Shown one piece after another: positions 52,766-61,760 of a stretch of 64,000 nt of DNA. A model generated the notes under the pieces. It had not been told where the DNA came from and did not search any database. It was given only the letters and a program-made list of their open reading frames with translations. Source of the DNA: Nonomuraea roseoviolacea subsp. carminata. Lineage in GTDB: Bacteria > Actinomycetota > Actinomycetes > Streptosporangiales > Streptosporangiaceae. The position numbers were made by a program, and so were the translations under genes. Every line of letters starts with the position of its first letter. Within the stretch, counting starts at the first letter, position 1. The DNA is taken from NCBI RefSeq assembly GCF_024172185.1, contig NZ_JAMZEC010000001.1:1798001-1862000 (forward strand), written 5' to 3'.

Positions 52766-54520
52766 GCCGAGCACGTCAAGAGCGCTGACGATACGGCCAT
52801 CCAGAACGGGCAGGGGCCGCTCCCGCTGGGCCAGACCGTCCATCCACGCACGTAGTACTGCCGTGATCTGACGGGGTGAAGCGGGCCGACGCGGACCTGA
52901 GGCGTCGTGGACAAGGCGGATGCCGACGCCACGGGAACTGCCCATGAGCTGCCGGTGGCGACGCCGCAGCACCTCCTGCGGCGTGGACGGGGTGTTCCAG
53001 GCAGCGCCCGCCAGCCACATCGCCGCCGGCCCGATACCGAGATCGGGGCCGTCACCGCACCACACCTGGACGTTGCCGACCAGGTGATGGACGCCGTCGT
53101 CGCCGACGCCGTCCTGCACGATCGGGACGGTGTCGCCCACCAGGTAGTCGGTGTTGGTCGGCTGCGCTTCCGCCGTGATCTGAGCGGCGAGTTCCGCCAG
53201 GTACGGCAGTCGTAATCCGTGGCGTACAGCGAATGTCGCCGCGCCGATCCACGTCACCCAGTAGGCCGGATGGTCCTCGAAACCCGGGCTGACCATCCAC
53301 CGTCCGGCGAGGTCACGGTGCAGGCGGCCACCGCGCTCGTGCGGCATCTCACAGCACAGCAGGTAAGCGCCGGAGTTGCTGTTGGACAGCCCTGCCTCGG
53401 CCATCTCGTTCAGGAACACGGCGAACTCGGCGTTGGTGACCAGCAGATTGCGCAAGCGCAACCCACCCTTCCCCGACACGAAGGAGACTTCCACCCGCCG
53501 ATTCGACGGGCCAACCGGTCGGGGACGGATACGAGCGGTGGGCGGTGTGCACGTGTACAGGTGGTCGCCGGCCAGCCACTCGCCCGCCTGAGCAGCGATA
53601 TGCGGCGGAAAGGTTCGTTGCGCGATGGCGAGCGCGTCAATCGTGGTGGCCCGTACAAGGTCGGCAGAGGAAGCGTCCAGCTCGGCGATGAGGGCGGTTT
53701 TGGGGGCATTGGTGACGAAGGTGTCTTCAGCTCGCGCCGTCACTTTCTCGGCTTCTTGAGCTGCGTGGGGCCGGTCGACGCCGCTCAGCTCCGGCGCGAC
53801 GCGGACGAGGCTGTGCCAGGCTGCGACGGGGTTTCTGACCGCTGCCTCGTACGGGATACCCGCAATGCGGGCGTCATCTGCCCCACCGCCGGTGCGGGCG
53901 TCGAGTGCGGTGGCCAGGAGCACGGTGTTGAGCACGTGCAAGCGCACGAGCGCCACCAGGTCGATCGGGTCGTCGTCGGGAACCAGTGCTGCCGCTTCGG
54001 CCAGCGGGGCGTCGGATCTGTGAGTGGTGGCGACCATCTGCTGGTAGCGATCTCGGTAGTTCCACCGGCCGAACAGGCCACCTCGGGCGAATGAGCTGGC
54101 AACACCGAGGGGACTGCGGGTGAGTACGACAACCGGCGAGTACGGGAACAACTCCAGCAGATTAGGCAGGGTGAAGAACAGGTTCGTCTCCTTGATCACC
54201 TGCCGGGTAGTGCCGTACTTCGACGCGGCGAAGGTGACCAGCCAGTGCCGACCGTACGGGGTGAGCCGCCGTTCGGCCGCGGCCAGGCCGACCGTGTCCG
54301 GGTTGAGCGGCGACAGCGGATGACAGGGTGCCAGTTGCTGGCGCAGCGGCTCGTTGTGCTGGCACATGAGCACGCGCAGCGTGTCCGACAGCCAATTGGA
54401 GCCGACCCGTTCGATCGTGCCGAGCATCAGCAACGGAGCCAAGAGCGGCGCGTCCGCCGCTTCGCGCATCGCCGCCACTCGGGCGTCGACCTCCGACAAG
54501 ATCGTACTGGTGTGGCGCAT
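52766..54520 (-). CDS. Sulfotransferase-FGE hybrid protein
   Basis: About 585 residues before the NUDIX gene is reached. The N-terminal half resembles a PAPS-dependent sulfotransferase: ERVGSNWLSDTLR (38-50) as 5'-phosphosulfate loop and VVVLTRSPLGVASSFARG as the 3'-phosphate site. The second half is a formylglycine-generating-enzyme/EgtB-like domain: VTNAEFAVFLNEM, HPAYWVTWIGAATFA, GNVQVWCGDG, GSSRGVGIRL. AGGAGG precedes the ATG. No in-frame stop exists before 51452, so the true end is uncertain. I end it at the NUDIX boundary. It is divergent from the XRE regulator. Confidence 0.72.
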
Positions 54521-54723
54521 CCGTCCTCCTCACTGCGACGTCGCTGTCGCCGCAAGGAGACCGTGCGACCGCCGAGCTCCTCCAGATGCGCGGTCATGCG
54601 CCGCACCCAAGCTGGCGTTGCGCCGTTGCGCGGGGTTGCGCGTAGCCGAATCGGCTGCATGACACGAGGTACGGCCTCTACCGTGAGGCTCGACAGCAGG
54701 CCACTGGCGGTTCACCCGGGAGT

Positions 54724-56092
54724 GTGGACGAGATGCATGGACGGCCGGTCAGCAACCACGAGCTTCAGGCCCTCATCACCGCCGCCGGCTACTCGCATGC
54801 GGCTTTGGCCAGGAAGGTCAACCAGTTCGCTGCCGACCGGCACAGTTTGGATCTGCGCTACGACCAGACCAGCGTCTACTGGTGGCTGCGCGGTCGCGTG
54901 CCTGAAGATCCCGTCCCCCGGCTGTTGGCCGACGTCCTGGGCGGCCGGCTCGGTCGCAAGGTGGACACCGACGAGCTCGGCTTCACCATCGTCGGCAGGC
55001 TTGGCCTCACTGTTGCCACGAGTGCCGACCAGGCCGCCGCCTCGGCCGCCGAGCTGTGGCGGTACGTCCTACACCGGCGGACATCTCACGATTCGGCGTT
55101 CGTGGCCGGCGCTGGAATCAGAGCCGGCTTTGACTGGCACTTCGCCCCCACGCCACATACCACTCCCGGCCGTGCCACCGGCGACCGAGCGGTAGGCATG
55201 GCTGATGTGGAGCGGCTGCACAGAGCACGCCTGGAATTCGTCGCCCTCGATCGGGCCAACGGCGGCGGCCATGCTGCGGCCTGGCTCGCCGACCATCTGG
55301 ACCGCGCCGTCACCCCGCTGTTGGCCGGCCGCTACACCGCTGCGGTAGGCCGCGAGCTCTTCTCCGCGGTGGCCGCTCTGACAGAGCTTGCCGGCTGGAT
55401 GTTCTTCGATCAAGACCAGCACGGGGTGGCCCAGCGCTTCTACATCCAAGCGCTCAGCCTGGTCCGCCAGTCCGGCGACCGCGCGTATGCCGCTCACATC
55501 CTGTCCAACATGGCCACGCAGGCGGCCTTCCTCGGCCACGGAGGCGACGCTGCCCGGCTCGCACGCGCAGCCCGATCCGGAGCCGGACGGGCCGCCCCCC
55601 CATACGCTCCTGGCCCGGCTCGCGGTGGTCGAAGCCCGAGGTTGGGGGCTTGCCGGCGACCACCGCGAGGCCCGCGCCGCCATCCGCCGCGCCGACCGCG
55701 CCATCAGCCGCTCCGTTCCCGCCACCGACCCGGATTGGCTCGCCACCTTCACCCCCGCCCACCACGCCGGATCCGTGATGCACGCCCTGCGCGATCTCGG
55801 CCTGCACGATGAGGCCGCTCGACACGCCGACCTGGCCCTCGACCTGCCGGCCTCCAACGTGCGAACCCTGGCGCTTCACCAGACCCTTCTGGCCACCGTC
55901 CATGCAGCTAAGGGTGACCTCGAAGCCGCCTGCGCCACCGCAAGCAAGGCCCTCTCCACCCACCCACATCTGGCATCGGCTCGACTTCGCACCCGCCTAC
56001 GCGACTTCGCCCGGCGCCTCAAACCCCACCAGGACGTACGATGCGTCCGCGACTACAGCGAGCACGCCAGGGAACTTCTCACCACACCATGA
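54724..56092 (+). pseudogene. XRE-TPR regulator, frameshifted at a C7 run
   Basis: The first frame (from 54724) carries an N-terminal DNA-binding region (LQALITAAGYSHAALARKVN, then YDQTSVYWWLRGRVP) and a helical sensor part. Near 55594-55601 the frame is lost at a run of seven C. The rest (LLARLAVVEARGWGLAGDHR onward, ending at 56092) continues in the next frame. Removing one C restores a protein of about 455 residues. This may be a sequencing error, phase variation or a real lesion. The family regulates neighbouring genes. The downstream NUDIX gene overlaps its end by ATGA. Confidence 0.8.
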
Positions 56093-56592
56093 CGAATCAC
56101 CCGGCGAGTAACCGCCGACCGACCTTCATCGAGCCGGAGATCTACTACGCCCAGCTCGCCGCCGTGCATGTCGCCACTGGCGCGCTGATCACCGACCCAG
56201 CCGGCCGCGTGCTCATCGTCAAACCCAACTATCGGCCGCACTGGCTGATCCCGGGTGGCATGGCCGACGACGGTGAACCACCCCACGAAGCGTGCGCCCG
56301 CGAGTTGAAGGAGGAACTCGGCGTCCACGTCGGCATCGAGCGGCTGCTGGTCGTCGACTGGGCCCCCGCCTACGGCGCCCGGACACGTCCGATCCTGTAT
56401 CTGCTGTTCGATGCCGGTGATCTGCCCGACGCTCGCATTCGGTTGCAGCACGACGAACTCGACGACTACGCGTTCGTTGACCCGGAAAAGGCCGAAGCCC
56501 ATCTCGCGCCAGGCGTCGCGGCTCGCGTACCCGCCGCGCTGAAGGCCCGGACGACGGGGACAACGATTTACCTACCGGGCGCCGGGGGTTAG
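56089..56592 (+). CDS. NUDIX hydrolase, co-translated with the XRE regulator
   Basis: A 167-residue NUDIX protein. The box is GGMADDGEPPHEACAREL followed by KEELGV. The opening strand carries AAVHVATGALITDPAGRVL. ATGA overlaps the regulator stop. An earlier in-frame start adds antisense-like residues and was rejected. Confidence 0.9.
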   Translation: MTNHPASNRRPTFIEPEIYYAQLAAVHVATGALITDPAGRVLIVKPNYRPHWLIPGGMADDGEPPHEACARELKEELGVHVGIERLLVVDWAPAYGARTRPILYLLFDAGDLPDARIRLQHDELDDYAFVDPEKAEAHLAPGVAARVPAALKARTTGTTIYLPGAGG

Positions 56593-56691
56593 CCGGCCGA
56601 GGTGACAGCTACCGCGCCGTCCTCCCCACGAAGGCCGCCAAGGGTTGCGGGGAGGACGGCGGCCGGACGAATGGCCGGGCCTGGGAGTCGG

Positions 56692-56856
56692 TCAGATGTG
56701 CTCCGCCGGGTTCGCCGGGAGGTAGAAGTTCCAGCTCCCGTGTCCCTCGTGAGCGCCGCCCCCGGCGCAGTGCCCGTTGTCGGGCCGGCCGTTCCACCAG
56801 AGGCAGTAGCACTTGTTGCAGAACCGCCAGTTGTCCTGTTGCGTCGTCGGCGCCAT
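56692..56856 (-). CDS. Small Cys/Trp-rich zinc-ribbon-like protein
   Basis: A 54-residue protein with the pattern NWRFCNKCYCLWW, then GHCAGGGAHEGHGSWNFYL. It resembles the short actinobacterial WRFCxKC...CPAGGxH repeat domain whose role is unknown. The ATG at 56856 has a perfect AGGAGGGGAC upstream. The longer frame upstream lacks any such site. Confidence 0.72.
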   Translation of the reverse strand: MAPTTQQDNWRFCNKCYCLWWNGRPDNGHCAGGGAHEGHGSWNFYLPANPAEHI

Positions 56857-57009
56857 GTCCCCTCCTGCGATGTCGAGGCCGGTGTGCTGTCCGGCCACAG
56901 CCAGTGTCGGGCGAGACGCAGAGCGTGCGTATCCCCAGAATTGGGGGGATGACGCCGCCCCGGTTTCGTGCCCGCCGCGAAAGCGGAAGATCATCGGCAC
57001 AATGTCGGC

Positions 57010-57372
57010 ATGGGTGGATCAAGTGGGCTCAGATCACGCTGGGCCGCGGGCGTGACCGGGCTGTCCTACGCGACGGCCGTGTCCTGGCTGACCTGGCTCG
57101 TCGTCTCCGGCCCGCTCTCCTACGGGCTGAAGGGATCGGGGACGATGCTGATGATGGCCCTCCCCTCATCCCTCCTCGCGATGCCCAGCGCGACCTGGAT
57201 CGAGAGCACGCTGGCGGGCGGGAGCTTCTCCCCTGCCTGGGAGAGCGTCTTCCTGGCCGCTCCGGGGATCGCGCAGGCGGTCGCGCTGGCCGCCATGCTG
57301 GGGCAGCGCCTCACCCGGGGCCCGGGGCGGCGACCGCGTGACGCCTTCAAGGCATGCCCGGCCTCGTGTTAA
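57010..57372 (+). CDS. SCO4225-family-like membrane protein
   Basis: A 120-residue protein with about three membrane helices (VTGLSYATAVSWLTWLVVSG, MLMMALPSSLLAMP, SVFLAAPGIAQAVALAAMLG). It resembles the small uncharacterised SCO4225 family. The ATG at 57010 gives the natural length; an upstream start adds a polar tail. It stands before the attenuator-like leader of an MFS gene. Confidence 0.6.
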   Translation: MGGSSGLRSRWAAGVTGLSYATAVSWLTWLVVSGPLSYGLKGSGTMLMMALPSSLLAMPSATWIESTLAGGSFSPAWESVFLAAPGIAQAVALAAMLGQRLTRGPGRRPRDAFKACPASC

Positions 57373-57382
57373 CGTCGTGCCC

Positions 57383-57403
57383 ATGATTCACCCTCGTGCC
57401 TAG
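57383..57403 (+). CDS. Six-codon leader peptide MIHPRA
   Basis: ATG ATT CAC CCT CGT GCC TAG stands alone 137 bases before the MFS gene. There is no ribosome site, but a TANNNT box (TAACGT, 57370-57375) lies seven bases upstream, so it could be translated from a leaderless transcript. Its stop overlaps the first base of a long hairpin. Confidence 0.45.
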   Translation: MIHPRA

Positions 57404-57501
57404 AGACCGGCTCACGCGTCGCCCGTTCACCATGGGCTCGACGCGCAGCGGTCTCCCTTAGGTCCGCAGCGTCCTTCGCCGCACATCCGGCCTGACGCTG
57501 C
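57403..57501 (+). promoter_or_regulatory. Attenuator-like double hairpin before the MFS gene
   Basis: Hairpin 1: GAGACCG (57403-57409) and CGCGTCG (57415-57421) pair with CGACGCG (57439-57445) and CGGTCTC (57449-57455). Hairpin 2: GCAGCGTC (57466-57473) pairs with GACGCTGC (57494-57501), followed by CTTT and then the ribosome site. GCAGCG inside hairpin 1 could also pair with CGCTGC of hairpin 2, so alternative folds exist. Confidence 0.55.
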
Positions 57502-57519
57502 CTTTCACGAGGTCTTCTC

Positions 57520-58822
57520 ATGTCGTCTCCCTCAGCGGCGTCCTACCACGCCGTTCTCCGGGCTCCTCTCGCCGGCCGAATTCGTCACCGCGCTGGTCGG
57601 GCGGCTCTCCTACGGGATCGTCTTCCTGTCGCTGGTCCTGGCCGTCACCCGGGCCACCGGTTCCTACACCATGGCCGGCACCGCGATGGCGCTGTTCGGC
57701 CTGGCCAGCTCCTTGCTGTCCCCGCTCCGCGCGCTGCTGATCGACAGGTACGGGATCCGCCGGGCTCTCCCTCCGATGGCCGCCGCGTACGCCCTGCTGC
57801 TCGGCCTGGTCGCCGTCCTGACCTGGCGGCCGGGGACGCCCGGCGCCGTGCTGTGGCTGTTCGCCGGCCTCACGGGGGCGTTCACTCCGCCGCTCGGCCC
57901 CGTCATGCGCACGCTGTGGCGCGACCTGCTTCCCGACGGCCCGCTCCTGCAACGCGCCTACTCCCTCGACACCGTCGCGGAAGAACTGCTCTACGTCATC
58001 GGGCCGCTGATCGCGGGGGTGCTGACGGGACTGGCGCATCCCTCCTTGGGGATCGCGGTGAGCGCGGGGCTGGTGACGGGCGGCTCCTTGGCGCTGGCGT
58101 TCTCGCCCGCCGCACCTCCGTCCGCCAAGCGTCCGGCCGTATCCGGAAGGGCGCGGGCGGCGGCCGAGGTGCCTGCCGTCTCCCAACCGGTCCATGACGG
58201 GCGGGCCGCAGGGCGGCGGAGGAAGGTCGCGGGCGCCACCGGCCTGCGGCGGCCCGTCGTGGTCGCCAGCGGCATGGGCATGTGCCTGGGCGCGCTGAGC
58301 CTCCTCATCGTGGCCTTCGCCGAACGGCACGGCCGGCTCGCCGCGGTGGCCTGGGTCGAGGCCGCGCTGGCCACCGGAAGCGCTGTCGGCGGCCTGGCCT
58401 ACGGCGCCGTGTCGTGGCGGCTCGGCCTGGAACGCCGGCTTCCCCTGCTGGCGACGGCGTTGGCCCTGTCCCTGGCCGCCGCCGGGTTCGCCCCGGACAT
58501 GGTCGCGCTGTCCTTGCTGGTCGGCGTCGCCGGGCTGTTCGTCTCCCCTGTTCTCACCACGGCGTACATGCTGGCGGACGAGGTCGCGGACCCTGGCTCC
58601 AGGACGCAGGCCGGCGCGTGGGTCAACACGGCGTTCAACACGGGCTACTCGGCGGGCTCGGCCTCCGCCGGGCTGCTCATCGGACGCCTCGCCCTGGCCG
58701 CGTGCTTCGTGGCCGGCGCGCTGCCGTCCCTCCTCGGCGCGCTCGCGGGGCTGGGGAAGGCTCGTCGTCCTGCCCGGCTCTCGACGCGGGAGGCCGCCGC
58801 GGTGCCCGACGTCAAGCAGTGA
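57520..58822 (+). CDS. MFS exporter with frameshift near its start
   Basis: An MFS transporter of about 430 residues. The ATG at 57520 has GAGG upstream, but it reads MSSPSAAS and then enters the wrong frame. The transporter sequence (FSGLLSPAEFVTALVGRLSY onward) runs in the next frame. One extra base between about 57541 and 57553 explains this. From 57671 the frame is clean: RYGIRRALPPMAAAYALLLG, GVAGLFVSPVLTTAYMLADE and so on. If the shift is real, translation could only begin at 57671, losing the first helix. The attenuator-like leader suggests inducible resistance. Confidence 0.78.
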
Positions 58823-58877
58823 CCGCGGGAGGGATCCACGCCGGCTGAGGCGTCGAAGGAGCGCTGAGGGGCGGCGG

Positions 58878-59504
58878 TCAGGAGCGGTGGCGGGCGCGGG
58901 AGGCGGCGGCGTGGGCGCGGTTGGCGCAGCGGGTCGAGCAGAACTGGCGCCGGCCCGGGCGGCTGCGGTCCACGAACGCGTCCCGGCACGGGGCCGCGGC
59001 GCACATCCGCACCCGTTCCCAGTCGCCCTCCGCCGCCAGGTCGAGCAGCTCCTGCACGGCCCGCACGGCCAGACGGCCGGCGAGCGAGGCGCCGGGAACG
59101 GCGGCCAGCCGCAGCCGGGGGACGCCGTCCGCCTCCTCGACGGCGGGACGCAACGGCAGCTCGGCCGTCCAGCGCGCGAGCGCGTGTGAACGGTCCGTGG
59201 GATCGGCTCCGGACAGAACGGCCCGGAGCCGATCCCGCACCGCCCGGACCTCCACCAAATCCGCCACCTCTCCCCGATCCGCCGCATCTCCCCGATCCGC
59301 CACCTGCTCCGGACCCGCGCCGCCATCGTCACCCGCGCCGCCACCGTCCTCCGCGCCGCCATCGTCGTCCGGCGTCACCGACAGCTCGGCGCAGAAGCGG
59401 CGCAGCGCCGCCGCGTCCGGCAGCCGTTCCGGTTCGTCCAGGTACGCGTCCCAGGTGTTGGCCAGGTCCAGCGCCACCAGACCGGTCTCCGCGAAAACCC
59501 GCAT
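58878..59504 (-). CDS. CGNR zinc-finger regulator
   Basis: A 208-residue protein. The N-terminal ABATE-type domain begins GLVALDLANTWDAYLDEP. The C-terminal zinc finger reads MCAAAPCRDAFVDRSRPGRR with QFCSTRCANRAH; the family CGNR is CANR here. A Gly/Asp-rich low-complexity insert (GGAEDGGGAGDDGGAG) lies near residue 50. It is divergent from the arginase-family gene with only 36 bases between starts, so it probably regulates it. Confidence 0.87.
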   Translation of the reverse strand: MRVFAETGLVALDLANTWDAYLDEPERLPDAAALRRFCAELSVTPDDDGGAEDGGGAGDDGGAGPEQVADRGDAADRGEVADLVEVRAVRDRLRAVLSGADPTDRSHALARWTAELPLRPAVEEADGVPRLRLAAVPGASLAGRLAVRAVQELLDLAAEGDWERVRMCAAAPCRDAFVDRSRPGRRQFCSTRCANRAHAAASRARHRS

Positions 59505-59540
59505 TCCGCCATCCCATCATCCCGTGCTACCGTCAGGGGT

Positions 59541-60434
59541 ATGAGCATTATAACCACTGACAGAGTTCTGACCGTCCTCGACGCCCCTTCCAACCTCGGC
59601 CTGCGCCCGCCCGCGCCCGACACCGTCCCCGGCTGCTACAAGGCCCCCTGGGCACTGCGTGACACCGGGCTGCTCCAGCGGCTGGGCGCGAGCGACGCCG
59701 GAGCCGTCGTGCCGCCCCGGTACGTGGCCACCTGGCAGCCCGGCGACGGCGTGCGCAACGGCCAGGCCATCGCCGCCTACACGCGCCGGCTGGCCGAGCG
59801 CATCGCGGGTCTGCGGGGCGAGGGCCGGTTCCCCGTGGTGCTGGGCGGCGACTGCTCGATCGTGCTCGGGGCGGCGCTGGCGCTGCGGCGCGCGGGCCGG
59901 TACGGGCTGGCGTACCTCGACGCGCACTCCGACTTCCGCCACCTGGGCAACTCGCCGCACGTCGGCGCGGCGGCCGGCGAGGACCTGGCGCTGGTGACCG
60001 GGCGCGGCGACGGCTATCTGACCGACATCGACGGGCTGCGGCCGTACGTGCGCGACGAGGACGTGATCGTGCTCGGGGTGCGGGACGACGATGATCTGCG
60101 GGACTTCGCGGACTCCGGCCTCGCGTACGTGCCCGCCGCCGAGGTGGCCGCCCGCGGCGAGGAGGCGGCGGCGGCCGTGCTGGCCAGGGAAGATCTCGAC
60201 GGGTTCTGGATCCACGTGGACGCCGACGTGCTCGACTCGTCCGTGCTGTCGGCCGTCGACTCGCCCGCCCCCGGCGGCCTGTCCGCCGACGAGCTGGTGG
60301 GGCTGCTGCGCGGCCTGCTCCGGCTGCCCGGGGCGGCCGGCTTCCAGGTGACGATCCTCGACCCCGACCTGGACGAGGACGGGTCGCAGGCCGCCCTGCT
60401 CGCCGACGTCATCGTCCGGGCTCTGGCGGTTTGA
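59541..60434 (+). CDS. Arginase/agmatinase-family ureohydrolase
   Basis: A 297-residue enzyme of the Mn-dependent ureohydrolase fold. Metal ligands lie in GGDCSI, LDAHSDFR and HVDADVLDSS, so the second Asp pair is present but the usual following Pro is replaced. It cleaves a guanidino compound to urea and an amine; the substrate is not clear. AGGGGT lies directly before the ATG. Confidence 0.87.
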   Translation: MSIITTDRVLTVLDAPSNLGLRPPAPDTVPGCYKAPWALRDTGLLQRLGASDAGAVVPPRYVATWQPGDGVRNGQAIAAYTRRLAERIAGLRGEGRFPVVLGGDCSIVLGAALALRRAGRYGLAYLDAHSDFRHLGNSPHVGAAAGEDLALVTGRGDGYLTDIDGLRPYVRDEDVIVLGVRDDDDLRDFADSGLAYVPAAEVAARGEEAAAAVLAREDLDGFWIHVDADVLDSSVLSAVDSPAPGGLSADELVGLLRGLLRLPGAAGFQVTILDPDLDEDGSQAALLADVIVRALAV

Positions 60435-60469
60435 CGGGAGAGGCCGAGGCCGGCGGTTTCACGGGAGAG
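60425..60469. repeat. 18-bp direct repeat over the arginase-family stop
   Basis: GGCGGTTTGACGGGAGAG (60425-60442), holding the stop, recurs at 60452-60469 with one change (TTTC for TTTG). Confidence 0.88.
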
Positions 60470-60481
60470 CCCGGGGTGGGC

Positions 60482-61699
60482 TCAGAGGGCGAGGACGCCC
60501 GCCGGGTCGGCGATCACCCGCTGCATCGCCAGCCCCGCCGCCCCCAGCACCGCCGCGTCGGCGCCGATCGCCGACATCGCGACCCGCGGCGGCGTGCGCC
60601 GCATCTGCCGCAGCCGCGCCGACAGCACGTCGGACACGGGACGTTCCAGCCAGGGGAACAGCCGCGCGAACACCCCGCCCAGCACGATCGTCCCCGGGTC
60701 GAGCAGGTGGACCGCCGAGGTGAGGGCCAGGCCGAGCGCCTCGCCCGCCTGGCCGGCCGCCGTGAGGGCCGCGCGGTCGCCCGCCTCCAGCAGCGACACG
60801 AGCCCGTCGATCGAGGCCGAGGCGGCGGGCAGCGCAGCGGCGGCGCCGGGCATGGCCGCGACCCGGCCGCGCATCGGGACCACGGCGCCGAGCAGCGCGT
60901 CCTGTCCCGCGTACACCTCCAGGCAGCCGCGGCCGCCGCAGCGGCAGGCGGGACCGTCGGGCACGACGACGACGTGCCCCAGCTCGCCGGCCAGCCCGTA
61001 CGTGCCGCGGAACAGCGACCCGTCCACCACCAGCCCGGCCCCGATGCCGATCTCGCCGGAGACGTAGAGGAAGTCGGTCTCGCCGGAGCCGAACCACAGC
61101 TCGCCGAGCGCCGCCAGGTTGGCCTCGTTGTCGACCTCGCAGGCCAGGTCGTGCAGGCCGAGCTGGCCCGCCACCCCGATGTCGCGCCAGCCGAGGTGGG
61201 GCGCGTTGCGCAGCAGGCCGTCCTGGACGGGGCCCGGCACGGCGAGGCCGGCGCCGGTGATGCGCAGCGCGGCGCGCTCGGCGTCGGCGACGGCCTGGCC
61301 GGCCAGCTCGCGCAGGTCGGCGAGGATGGCCTCGGGGCGGGAGCCGCGGTTGTCGGCCGGGCGCACGCGGCGCACGCGCACGGTGCGGGTGAGGTCGACG
61401 ACGCAGGCGGCCAGGTAGTCGACGTTGACCTCCAGGCCGAGCGTGGCGATCCGGTGGCCGCTGACGCTCACGGCGACGCCGGGCCGGCCGCGCTCGCCGT
61501 CGCGGACGGCACCGTTCTCGACGACGACGCCGGCGTCGAGCAGGTCGGCGACCAGCTTGGACACGGTGGTCTTGGTCAGCCCGGTCAGCTCGGCCAGGGC
61601 GGCCCTCGTGAGGGGGCCCGCCGCGCGGATCTCACCGAGCACGACGGCGAGATTGCGGGCGCGCATGGAATCGTGCCGCACGCCTCTTGACGATGCCAC
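60482..61699 (-). CDS. ROK-family repressor, XylR-like
   Basis: A 405-residue ROK protein. The N-terminal winged helix reads [20 protein letters not shown]. The sugar-binding ROK part has [23 protein letters not shown] and the zinc motif [14 protein letters not shown]. The GTG at 61699 follows CGGAGG. Divergent from xylA with a palindrome between, it should repress xylose genes until the sugar is bound. Confidence 0.92.
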   Translation of the reverse strand: MASSRGVRHDSMRARNLAVVLGEIRAAGPLTRAALAELTGLTKTTVSKLVADLLDAGVVVENGAVRDGERGRPGVAVSVSGHRIATLGLEVNVDYLAACVVDLTRTVRVRRVRPADNRGSRPEAILADLRELAGQAVADAERAALRITGAGLAVPGPVQDGLLRNAPHLGWRDIGVAGQLGLHDLACEVDNEANLAALGELWFGSGETDFLYVSGEIGIGAGLVVDGSLFRGTYGLAGELGHVVVVPDGPACRCGGRGCLEVYAGQDALLGAVVPMRGRVAAMPGAAAALPAASASIDGLVSLLEAGDRAALTAAGQAGEALGLALTSAVHLLDPGTIVLGGVFARLFPWLERPVSDVLSARLRQMRRTPPRVAMSAIGADAAVLGAAGLAMQRVIADPAGVLAL

Positions 61700-61713
61700 G
61701 TCTGCCTCCGAGG

Positions 61714-61738
61714 ATTATGTGCAGATTGTGGACTTAAT
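61714..61738. promoter_or_regulatory. Candidate ROK/XylR operator
   Basis: ATTATGTGCAGA and TGTGGACTTAAT flank a central T and match at 9 of 12 symmetric positions. It lies between the repressor and xylA starts. Confidence 0.65.
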
Positions 61739-61760
61739 CGTAGAGCGGCGAGAGGGCACC

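Noticed and set aside
57518..59362. 614-codon minus-strand frame over the MFS and CGNR genes
   Set aside because: Arg/Gln-rich shadow crossing two real genes on different strands.
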